A stretch of DNA of 64,000 nt from Deroplatys truncata. Taxonomy: Eukaryota; Arthropoda; Insecta; Mantodea; Mantidae. Below, in pieces: positions 1 through 9,119 of this stretch; within the stretch, counting starts at the first letter, position 1, and every line of letters starts with the position of its first letter. A program made the translations under genes and the position numbers. The stretch is taken from NCBI GenBank assembly GCA_030765065.1, contig CM060981.1:229593152-229657151 (forward strand), given 5' to 3'. The notes under the pieces were generated by a model, which was not told the DNA's origin, searched no databases, and worked only from the letters and a program-made list of their open reading frames with translations.

Positions 1-542
1 AGTCGACTATTTTAAGAGCTGGTTGCTATGTGGAGTATTCCATTCTCTTTGCATCACCAGGACAAAAAAAAATGAATAACGAATTCGCATTTGAGAAAAA
101 GTATAAGTATTTGGAAAATTTAAGTGAATAACAAGCAGTATCTCGAAAATGGTTCACTCAACAACAAAAATGTATATGACATAAATTGTGTATTTTAACG
201 CGATCTACATTTTTTGTGTAGTAAAATTTTGTCTATCTTTTATGGTTTATCAATTATGCAAAAGTCGTTCACAATGAAGAATACTTTTGGAGACATTCCC
301 AGAAAATTCGAGATATGCATTTCATTTGTCATGAAAGTATCTTAAACATATGGTATCTTAATCAAAATCGTTATAGCCATTTTTGAGAAAATTAAAATTT
401 CGAAAAATGTTCCATGTAAAGGGTAATCTGGGGTGGGGGGATTTCCTTGAAAACCTTCGTGTCGCATCTCTGGAAGATACTAAACCTAAATACCAAGTTT
501 GGTGTTTATCCGACTGTTCGATTCTGAGTTATGCTGTTCACA

Positions 543-576
<34 letters not shown>

Positions 577-670
577 CATGTTTCCAAAAATGCTTCCGGT
601 AAAATCTCGGTATCGAATTTTTGGGTGGAATACAATACTTCCCCTACTTACTACACGTAGTAGAGAAAGT
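1..670 (+). mobile_element. R1 repeat copy, 5' part cut by window edge
   Basis: A copy of the dominant R1 repeat entering from the left edge of the window. It shows the central (AC)n tract near 543-574, the conserved block CACGGACATGTTTCC, and the 3' end with the hairpin region and AGTAGAGAAAGT (659-670). The 3' end differs slightly from other copies (TACTACACG instead of TACTATACG). The open frame 395-697 running through the (AC)n tract recurs in other copies and is not treated as a gene. Confidence 0.8.
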
Positions 671-683
671 AAAAACGGATCAA

Positions 684-1195
684 TCTGTGGTAACTGAGAA
701 AAGCCATGCTCTTTGCGTGACCACTAAAACAAAACAACGAATAGCGACCTTCTGCTTGAGAAACGTATATAAGTATTTGAGTATTCAAACCAAAAACGGA
801 AATTGTGAACGTCACAAAATATTTTATTTGACATATATTGTGTGCTTTAACAAATCTACGTTTTAGTAAGATTTTGTCTACCTTTTACGGTTTACCAGTA
901 ATACAAAAGTCATTAAGTGAAATGCACTTCATAGGCTATTCCCAGAAATTCCAAGATATGAATTTTATTTGTTATGCAAATACCTAAAACATAGGGTATT
1001 TTAAACAAAGCTGTTTTTGATAAAATCAGAAACACAATCATTTTACATGTAGTTTGGGAAAGGGGATTTTCTTGAACTTTTTTCTGTTCCATCCTGGACG
1101 ATGCAGAAGTTGAATACCTTTCGTTTTTGAGTTATACTGTTTACAGACACACACTAATACACACATACATTTGATTCACACTTCAAGACTATGGG
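684..1195 (+). mobile_element. Old, diverged R1 copy
   Basis: Order of blocks matches R1: GAGAAACGTATATAAGTATT, a GTGTGCTTTAAC block, CTTTTACGGTTTACCAGT, ATTCCCAGAAATTCCAAGAT, TTCTTGAAC, a short ACACAC tract near 1144-1166. Divergence is much greater than between the young copies, so this belongs to an older stratum. The 3' hairpin end is missing. Confidence 0.6.
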
Positions 1196-1354
1196 AAGGA
1201 TAGGGAATCATCTTAGCTAACTCTAAAACATAAGGAGTGGGTGTTACCAGCAGAATTGCAAAAAAAGGTTAAAAATATTATTAGATACCAAGCAAGCTGA
1301 AGCACTATGGCTGGGACTATTGAGAATATAGTAAAGGTTAAAATAAATACTAGT

Positions 1355-1640
1355 AAAGACTTCAACGTGTAAAATGAATTATAGGCTTGCTAACTCAACA
1401 GATAAGTAAATTTACTGCAAAATACTTTCCTTTAGGCAAGTCAATCAACACTGCAGCATAGAAACTACGGCTAAAACTGCTAAGCATATCTTGTAGGTAA
1501 AATCAGAGCCACGAAAGACTTTAACCTGACAAATATAAAATGGCATCCGTCTCAACAGATTGCCCGTAAACTACTTTCATTTGTAGCTCAATCTGTTCAG
1601 CACGTATTTAAAACGAAGTGAAAGTCATCAATGAAGTGTA
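1355..1640. repeat. Degenerate tandem repeat, two units of about 161 bp
   Basis: Two diverged units start at AAAGACTTCAACGTG (about 1355) and AAAGACTTTAACCTG (about 1516). Both continue with AAATG, CTCAACAGAT and a block like TACTTTCCTTT/TACTTTCATTT in the same order. The flanks 1200-1355 and 1640-2150 hold nothing I recognise. Confidence 0.45.
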
Positions 1641-2164
1641 AGCAAAACCGTTTACAATGGATGCAAAGTTTAGTTACTTGCCAAAAAGGAGCAAAAAGTC
1701 CATACCGCAATACTTGAAAACTCAAGATCGACCTTTCAGCCAACATCCGTTAGCAGAATATAATTTGGTCCTGCAATAAAACTCCCCGAGGAAGCCTCGA
1801 GCTTAAAACTAGAGAAATAACAAAACGTTTTAAATTAATAAAAACCAGCCACTGGGCGATCAGTATAAAATAACTTGTTTTCTCTGCAAAGAAATCAACT
1901 GCAGCAAGCCGGCATACTCACCCAAGCCAACAGGCGCAGGCAAAAAACATACGTCTCTCAACTCCCTCCAGGAATCCAGAAATCGAGAGCAGGTCGCCCA
2001 GGCTAACCTCAGCGGAATGTAAAATCGCCGCAGTACCTAGCGGCTAGTACGGCTTTACCTGTACGATAAAATAGGTTTTCAGTTTACGCAAGCTTTTGTA
2101 TCGTATGTCACTGGGCGGAGCTTCGCTTCCTGTGCTGCCATTTGCTGAGTCCTTGCGAACCTCC

Positions 2165-2490
2165 GAGCGGACAAGAGTTCAGATGGCGACCAATCCCATA
2201 GCTGCTTAACTTCTATAACCGCTTGCGTAGTAGTAAAAGTATGCAGGTCGATTGGCAGCGAAGCAAGATAGGATGTAGGTATAGGATTTGGAATTACCAA
2301 GTTAATAAGAGGGCGGGTTACTGCTGAACGGTCACTCGTCCAGTTAGTGACCAAGCCCAAAGATTGCTTAACTTGGGGGTAATCAAGTGGGTTATTGGAT
2401 GGGTCGCCGCTGATTGGTTATTTATCCAACTAGCGACCAAGCCCAATACAGCTTAACTTGGGGAGTGTAGATGGATTGGTAGTCCTTATT
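2165..2490. repeat. Degenerate tandem repeat around a GCGACCAAGCCC motif
   Basis: Three related segments occur in series: GGCGACCAATCCCATAGCTG then CTTAACTT (about 2183); AGTGACCAAGCCCAAAGATT then CTTAACTTGGGG (about 2346); AGCGACCAAGCCCAATACAG then CTTAACTTGGGG (about 2430). Spacing is about 80 bp between the last two. Function unknown. Confidence 0.5.
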
Positions 2491-3140
2491 CAAGCGGTCC
2501 CATGGCGTCTTTGGGTAGACGGTAGCTCTTCCGTCTTCTGGGGTGTGGTCTCCCACCACTTAAGCAAGTGACTTGCCACCCGAGCTGACCAGCTGTCTCC
2601 GAGCAGACTACGCTCAAAATAAGACAAGCTGGCAAGCGCACGACAGGCAGGCAACCTAATTCCGAGAAATTCAAGATCGACCAACACACTACTCCTCCTT
2701 TCCCCCGATTGGCTAATGTACACCTTTGAATAGCGATGTATGCAATCAAGCCTTGTGCAATGCAAAGTCAGGTGATAAAAGCGATAAAAACACTTTAATA
2801 GATGGCTTTCGTCATCGTGAGAGGCAGGTTTAAACCTAAGGATCCTCCTACCATTTTGAATATAAGAATTTACATGCATTCCAGGTGCATTAACTCTTTT
2901 ACCCAGAATATGTACTTGATTCATACGTTATGAAAATGTAAATTCGAATATATTAAGATAAATTATATTAAATAAGAAACTAGATTGTATCGCACAAAAC
3001 AGCCAATGAGAGATGACTAGTGCGCATAGCAGTTAGGAGATATGGGGCAAAGTTATATGGAACAGGGATTAGAAGCCAGTCTGATTATTTTGGATGGTGG
3101 GTCGAACACATTTTCTCATCACTCTATCTTTGGAACGCAA
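2490..3140. other. Unassigned stretch with an uninformative minus-strand open frame
   Basis: A minus-strand open frame of 144 codons spans 2924-2490. It has no recognisable domain and overlaps another open frame of similar length on the same strand, which is typical of chance frames in GC-richer DNA. I see no promoter, splice pattern or repeat boundary here and do not call it a gene. Confidence 0.3.
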
Positions 3141-3147
3141 CACTTAG

Positions 3148-3357
3148 TCAAATGCGGCTTTCATTTTGATTATGACAATGTTCATTTTCTACACTTTCAA
3201 CCTCATTGATACCATTTATAATAATTATGCATTTATAGTTATTCAATGTACATAGTCTGCTTTTACTATCTGCGGCTGCGTATATTTTTCCAAATTTAAA
3301 CCCATCTTTCATTAGCATTTGCTTTCTCCTGTTTGTTCCACTTTCGATTAACTCCAT
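3148..3357 (-). pseudogene. Possible FLYWCH-type zinc-finger remnant
   Basis: A 69-codon minus-strand frame. Its central part has the order GFKFGK, a Cys (LCTLNNYKC, two Cys six residues apart) and a final ENEHCHNQ, which resembles the Cys/Cys/His/His layout of FLYWCH fingers often carried by Mutator-like transposons. Tryptophan, normally conserved before the first Cys, is absent. No transposase is visible nearby. This is a weak resemblance; a chance frame is the main alternative. Confidence 0.22.
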
Positions 3358-3359
3358 AA

Positions 3360-4085
3360 TGCACTAAGTCTCGAATCCCTGTGCACACATGAAGCAGTAC
3401 AGTGTTTACCTGCTGCCTGTTCACTCAAGACTGCATGCAATACTTTACATTGTGTCGCTTTGTATTAACTGGCAAAGTAAATCTGTTGGTAATGGAGCTT
3501 ACCAGTATGGCTTTCATTGACGTCAGAGTTTGTTTACAACCCAACTGAGCTAAATTCTCTAACATTACTATAATACTTTGGTAATTTCGTAATTATATGT
3601 ATAACATTTTAACATTGACACCCCCTAGAAGACAAGGCCTGAGCTATTACTATTGATATAACCAATGTGGACATCAGAAAGGGCCATGGTTTGGTTTGCG
3701 TTACATTTGCACATGAAGTTGTTAATTGGGTTTTATTTAACGCTATATAGTATAGTTAGGAACTCACGGACTCGTGCCCTAGGAGGAATTTGAACCAGCG
3801 AATCCGCAATTGTTTCTGTAGTTTTGCGCCTCGGAGTGCCGAAGTCAAAGCCTTCAGCGACCAAAACTATATAACAAGTACACCTTTCAAGAGTAAAGTT
3901 TAATACATTTGTTGTAAATATGATCTAGGTGTGGAGCGAAAATACTGTGATGCTAACTGCCCAATCGGCAAAATAGAACGTCTGTGTTCAAATCTTTGAC
4001 AGACGAAGAAGAGAATGGGAAATGGATCGGGTCCATCAGAAAAGAGGACTTTAATCCCATCAAGAATTTTGGGATAAACCTCAGT
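3360..4085. other. Unassigned stretch with one tRNA-like B-box
   Basis: No gene seen. On the minus strand around 3836-3765 there is GGTTCAAATTCC, matching the RNA polymerase III B-box of tRNAs, with a possible but poor A-box upstream. This could be the head of a decayed SINE. The rest is AT-rich sequence with no motif I recognise. Confidence 0.3.
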
Positions 4086-4089
4086 TAAT

Positions 4090-4245
4090 ATATTATATAT
4101 GGGGTGGATCATTTGAGACTGTAAATATCTAAACATTGTAGAAATAAATGTCTCGAATAAACGCTGCTTGATATTATGGGGGGAAGTAAATTCCATTAGT
4201 CGCGTTTTGTTTGGAGAACGCTGCGAGGTCATTTTAGGGTCAATT
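4090..4245 (+). repeat. R3 repeat copy 1 (about 150 bp)
   Basis: Shares ATATGGGGTGGATC, TGAGACTGTA, GCTTGATATTATGGGG, CGTTTTGTTTGGAGAACGCT and CATTTTAGGGTCA in order with 16560-16745 (reverse) and 27690-27850 (forward). Its right end abuts the 3' end of an R1 copy, as also happens at 16557. Class unknown. Confidence 0.6.
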
Positions 4246-4249
4246 TATT

Positions 4250-4377
4250 ACTTTCTCTACTACGTATAGTAAGTAGGGGAAGTATTGTATTCCACCCAAA
4301 AATTCGATACCGAGATTTTACCGGAAATACATGTATTGAGACCCCCTGAATCCAAAACAAGCATTTTTGGAAACATG

Positions 4378-4408
<31 letters not shown>

Positions 4409-5134
4409 CTGTCTGTCTGTCTGTGTGTCTGTGTGTCTTTGAACGGCATAACTCAGAAACGAACAGTCGGATAAACACCAAACTTGGTATTTAGGTTCAA
4501 TATCTTCCAGAGACGCGACACGAAGGTTTTCAAGAAAATCCCCCCACCACAGACTACCCTTTACATGGAACATTTTTCGAAAGTTTTAATTTTCTCAAAA
4601 ATGGCTCTAACGATTTTGATTAAAATATCATATGTTTAAGACATTGTCATTATAAATGAAATGTATATCTCGAATTTCCTGGGAATGTCTCCATAAGTGT
4701 TCTTCATTGTGAACGACTTTTGCATAACTGGTAAACCATAAGAGATAGACAAAATTTTACTACACAACAAATGTAGATCGCGTTAAAATACACAATTTAT
4801 GTCATATACATTTTTTTTGTTGAGTGAACCGTTTTCGAGATATTGCTTGTTATTCCCTTAAATTTTCCAATACTTATACTTTTTCTCAAACTCGTTATTC
4901 ATTTTTTTTATGTCCTGGACTTGCAAAGAGAATGGAATGCGCCACATAGCAACCAGCGCTTAAAATATTTGACTATCGCTTAAAATCTACCATATTCCCC
5001 TTACATCTACAAGAAAATTAGCAATAAGATTAACATCGCGATATCTCGATTAACATGAAGCATACGGGGAATAAGCGTTTGTAAAAATAGTTTGTACAAG
5101 AGTAGAGAAAGTCATGTGAGTGTAACACATCAGA
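4250..5134 (-). mobile_element. R1, near complete, minus orientation
   Basis: Begins (as read on the plus strand) with ACTTTCTCTACTACG, the reverse of the R1 3' end, and ends with GTGTAACACATCAGA, the reverse of the R1 5' end TCTGATGTGTTAC. The microsatellite is (GT)n with a (GTCT) portion at about 4380-4437. It is followed by seven T and then by ATGTCCTGG, the same internal A-run site of R1 that is used by the nested copy at 57806. Confidence 0.85.
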
Positions 5135-5141
5135 TTTTTTT

Positions 5142-5358
5142 ATGTCCTGGACATGCAAAGAGAACGGAATGCGCCACATAGCAACCAGCGCTTAAAATAT
5201 TTGACTGTCGCTTGAAATCTACCATATTCCCCATGCATCTACAAGAAAATTAGCAATAAGATTGACATCTCGATTAACATGAAGCATACGGAGAATAAGC
5301 GTTTGTAAAAATAGTTTTCACAAGAGTAGAGAAAGTCACGTGAGTGTAACACATCAGA
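5142..5358 (-). mobile_element. R1 5'-end fragment, minus orientation
   Basis: Carries only the R1 5' third: ATGTCCTGGACATGCAAAG through GTGTAACACATCAGA. It looks like the remnant of a copy that was the target of the R1 insertion at 4250-5134; the rest of this outer copy is not found to the left. Confidence 0.75.
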
Positions 5359-5364
5359 TTTGTT

Positions 5365-6317
5365 ACTTTCTCTACTACGTATAGTAAGTAGGGGAAGTAT
5401 TGTATTCCACCCAAAATTTTGATACCGAGATTTCACCGGAAATACATGTTTAGAGACCCCCTGAATCCAAAAAAAGCATTTTTCGAAACATGTCCGTGTG
5501 TGTGTCTGTGTGTGTGTGTCTGTCTGTCTGTCTGTGAACAGCATAACTCAGAAACGAACAGTCGAATAAACACCAAACTTGGTATTTAGGTTCAATATCT
5601 TCCAAGGATGCGACACGAAGGCTTTCAAGAAAATCCCCCCACCCCAGAGTAACCTTTACATGGAAGATGTTTCGAAAATTTTAATTTTCTCAAAAATGGC
5701 TCTAACGATTTTCATTAAAATATCATATGTTTAAGATATTTTTATGACAAATAAAATGTATATCTTTAATTTCTTGGGAATGTCTCCAAAAGTATTCTTT
5801 ATTGTGAACGACTTTTGCATAACTGGTAAACCATAAGAGATAGACAAACTTTTACTACACAAAAAATGTAGAGCGCGTTAAAATACACAATTTATGTCAT
5901 ATACATTTTTTTTTGTTGAGTGAACCATTTTCGAGATATTACTTCTTATTCCCTTAAATTTTTCAATACTTATTTTCTAAATGGGAATTCGTTATTCATT
6001 TTTTTTTGTCTTGGATATGCAAAGAGTATTAATTTGTGGCAAAAAGAATGGTGCTGCACATAGCAACCAGCTATTAAGAGATATGTATGTGCTTATATTG
6101 CCCTTGCAAATACAAAACAAGGGGAACATATTAGGCCTTAAGCGATGGTTAAATATTTTTAGAACCGGTCGCTATGTGTAAAATGTAATTCTCTTTGCAT
6201 GTCAAAAGATCGTTTCTGCAAATGTTTATCTCGATTAATATGAAATAGATGGAGAATAAGCGTTTGTAAAAATAGTTTTTACAAGAGTAGAGAAAGTCAT
6301 GTGAGTGTAACAATCAA
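5365..6317 (-). mobile_element. R1 with longer 5' region, minus orientation
   Basis: From ACTTTCTCTACTACG to GTGAGTGTAACAATCAA. Compared with other copies it holds extra or different sequence at about 6000-6180 (GCAAAGAGTATTAATTTGTG, then GGTGCTGCACATAGCAACC), a variant also seen in the copy at 7130-7230. It is head-to-head with the R1 copy starting at 6634. Confidence 0.75.
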
Positions 6318-6320
6318 TTT

Positions 6321-6631
6321 TTTTTTAAATGGGAACTACTTTTTTATTCCGTTTACTCACTCCTCATAAAACATTTATATAAAGCACTTTGTAATTTTTC
6401 TTGTACCAACGGAAATAACAATGAAAATTCTGAATGGCTGTGTACGAAGAGCGCAATGAATGGTTGGACTATTCATGGATGGTTATTTGAGGATCAAATT
6501 ATCTTTCGCAATTATTGGGAACCAACATGTTTTATTTTGTTTCCTTATTCCTCATCACAAAATAAAAAGCTTTTTATAAACCATTTTCTAAAGAGAAAAC
6601 AACATACAAAGTGTAGGTTCCCATTAAAAAA
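6321..6631. mobile_element. Short MITE-like segment with terminal inverted repeats
   Basis: Starts TTTTTTAAATGGGAACTAC and ends with the reverse of TTTTTAATGGGAACCTAC, giving an imperfect inverted repeat of about 17 bp. The interior of about 280 bp is unrelated to R1. It lies exactly between the 5' ends of two oppositely oriented R1 copies. A 30-codon-scale open frame inside is not meaningful. Confidence 0.5.
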
Positions 6632-6633
6632 AT

Positions 6634-6961
6634 TCTGATGTGCTACACTCACACGACTTTCTCTACTCTTGTACGAACTATTTTTACAAACGCTTATTCT
6701 CCATATGCTACATGTTAATCGAGATATCTAGATGTTAATCTTATTGCTGATTTTCTTGTAGATGCAACGGGAATATGGTAGACTTTAAGCAATAGTCAAA
6801 TATTTTAAGAGCTGGTTGCTATGTGGCGCATTCCATTCTCTTTGTATGTCCAGTACGCAAACAAAATGAATAACGAATTCCCATTTCAGAAAAAGTAAGT
6901 ATTGGAAAATTTAAGGGAATAACAAGCAATATCTCGAAAATGGTTCACTCAACAACAAAAA
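6634..6961 (+). mobile_element. R1 5' fragment
   Basis: Starts TCTGATGTGCTACACTCACA and runs to CACTCAACAACAAAA, where the next R1 begins. The missing 3' two thirds are not found on the far side of the next copy, so the outer element was truncated. Confidence 0.75.
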
Positions 6962-7847
6962 TCTGATGTGTTACACTCACATGACTTTCTCTACTCTTGT
7001 ACAAACTGTTTTTACAAACGCTTATTCTCCATCTACTTCATGTTAATCGAGATATACATTTACAGACTATATCTTAGTGCTAATTTTCTTGTAGATGTAA
7101 GGGGAAAATGTATTTACAAGGGCAATATAGAAAAACAGTAGCCTTTAAGCACATACATATCTCTTAATATCTGGTTGCTAGGTGCAGCACCATTCCCTTT
7201 GCCACAGATTATAACTCTTTGCATATCCAAGACAAAAAAATTAATAACGAATTCCCAGTTTAGAAATAAAGTATTGAAAAATTTAAGGAAATAACAAGTA
7301 ATATTTCGAAAATGGTTCACTCAACAAAAAAAATGTATATGACATAAATTGTGTATTTTAACGCGATCTACATTTTTTGTGTAGTAAAATTTTGTCTATC
7401 TCTTATGGTTTACCAGTTATGCAAAAGTCGTTCAATATGAAGAATACTTTTGGAGACTGCGGCGCTCACCTCCTCATCCGTGCTGTAGCTTACCTTGATG
7501 CTTCTCCCGTTGCTTCCAGAAGTTCTCAGCGTGTTGGTTCTTCTATTTATCCTCGGCTAGCTGCAGTAATTTTCCTTAAATTATATGGGAGCATGGACTT
7601 ATCCTCGGTAAAGGAAAACGTAGATCTCGGGTGGTGATATAGGAAGACATAGACTTGCTTTGTTTATGAAAAGATGACACTGCCGTTTCTTTTTATTTAA
7701 TTAACACTCGTAGTATACAAAACTGGTATTGCCGCTGTAAAATACTGTCCACCGCTGTTAAACTATGGCGTGGATATGGCACGAAATATAACTATTCTTA
7801 TTGTCGCTTTAAGAGTAGCAGATCTTAGGTGTGTTGCTAGAAGTATC

Positions 7848-8140
7848 TTGATTCCCTGTTTTGGCGCGATATCTCACACATCCTGCAGCATCTCTCCCTG
7901 ACCACACATTACGAAAACTCTCGAATAAAATGCAATACTAAGCTGACATGACAAATTTGACTTGATTCCCTTTTTGGCGCGATATTTCACACATCCTGCA
8001 GCATCTCTCCCTGACTACACATTACCAAAACTGTCGAATAAAATGCAATACTAAGCTGACATTACAAAGCTGACTTGATTCCCTTCTTGGCGCGATATCT
8101 CACGCATCCTGCAGCATCTCTCCCTGACCACACATGACAT
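7848..8140. repeat. Three tandem 113-114 bp units inside the 3' LTR
   Basis: Units start TTGATTCCC at 7848, 7962 and 8075. Each carries TTGGCGCGATAT, then CATCCTGCAGCATCTCTCCC and a CGAATAAAATGC block (the last unit is shorter). The TTTGGCGCG core in the first two units resembles an E2F site. The same triplet is present in the other LTR at 15308-15600. Confidence 0.85.
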
Positions 8141-8170
8141 GAACTGCCCCCAATTTTCCCCAAACAGATC

Positions 8171-8179
8171 CATTTATAG
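8171..8179 (-). promoter_or_regulatory. LTR TATA-like box
   Basis: CTATAAATG on the minus strand, about 530 nt into the LTR. In the 5' LTR the same box lies at 15639-15631 and would be the functional copy. A start site about 30 nt downstream would place the threefold repeat in the transcribed leader. Inferred from position only. Confidence 0.5.
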
Positions 8180-8708
8180 TCTCAGGCTCCTGAGGCTGCT
8201 TCCTTTCCTATTGGTACATTTTTAGCGCGACTCAACGCGTCTAACTATTTCGAATAAACTTCCAGGGATTTCATTGGTCCAATTTTAATATAAATCGCGG
8301 CTTTTCCTACATGTACCGTTAGATTGTCCTTCTCACTCACTTGGTCACGGCGAATTATCAAATAATGGGACAAAGGCTCTACACCCTCGCTGTAGGAATA
8401 ATAGCACTGCGACCGAAGAGAGGTAATAAAACTAGGTTTTCTGCCTTCGAAAGCACTATTCCTGTAGCTAAAACATTCCACCGTGGACAGTATTTTAACA
8501 TAGCGCTTAAATTATTTACATTAAACCATTTATAACTCTACTAATATTAGTAACCTAGATAGATACATAATGTTAAATCACCCTTCTTAAAATATACAAG
8601 CAGTATGAGAAAAAGATATTTACATAGTAAGATTTAATATCAATAAAAGTTAATTAATCAATTATCTATAATTATGGTTCTCGGGCTCGGCCTAAAGTTG
8701 CCGTTTCA

Positions 8709-9119
8709 AATTGCCCTGTTCTGGAAAAGAAGAAATTTTTGAGCACTTGATACAATTTTCTTTTCCAGAATAATTCCTCTGATTATGGCCTTTGTTCGTT
8801 TGTTTTGTTGACATAGACCCTTCGCTATACCGGTTCCTTCACAAGGGTTCTGCCAAACCAGTGGTGTTTACATTTGGGTCGTTCACTCTACATTTGTTAT
8901 GGTTGATCCCCTCTCACCATTTAAAAACAGGTTTCCGAGAGACATTCTTACACAATACATTTCCCGCACACGAATAACTTGTGGTGCAAACAAATACTCT
9001 AATACCCAATTTAAGTTCTAAAATTAAAACTATTTACATACATATTGGTACATAATTATTATGCCTTTATTTATTTCTTTACATCCTTATTTATCGGGTG
9101 TATTACCTTTACTATTTGT
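8709..9119 (-). other. 3' untranslated region between pol and 3' LTR
   Basis: About 410 bp with no open frame of note and no envelope-like product. Immediately before the 3' LTR the minus strand reads CAGAACAGGGCAATT, a poor polypurine tract; a TTCTTCTTTTCC block lies a little further upstream. The second-strand priming site is therefore not certain. Confidence 0.5.

Larger units (their letters stand above)
7458..8708 (-). repeat. 3' LTR of the Gypsy element (1251 bp)
   Basis: Read on the minus strand it starts TGAAACGGCAAC and ends GAGCGCCGCA. It is nearly identical to the LTR at 14914-16168. Differences seen by eye are two 2-bp indels and a few substitutions, most of them within the last 80 bp of the LTR. 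It contains a TATA-like CTATAAATG on the minus strand at 8179-8171 and a threefold tandem repeat at 7848-8140. Confidence 0.95.

Noticed and set aside
8245..8481. A 78-codon minus-strand frame present identically in both LTRs (also 15705-15941).
   Set aside because: It begins at GTG, not ATG, has no known domain, and identity simply reflects the near-identical LTRs.
8709..9119. A possible envelope gene downstream of pol.
   Set aside because: Only about 410 bp remain before the 3' LTR and no frame with signal peptide or membrane segment exists there.
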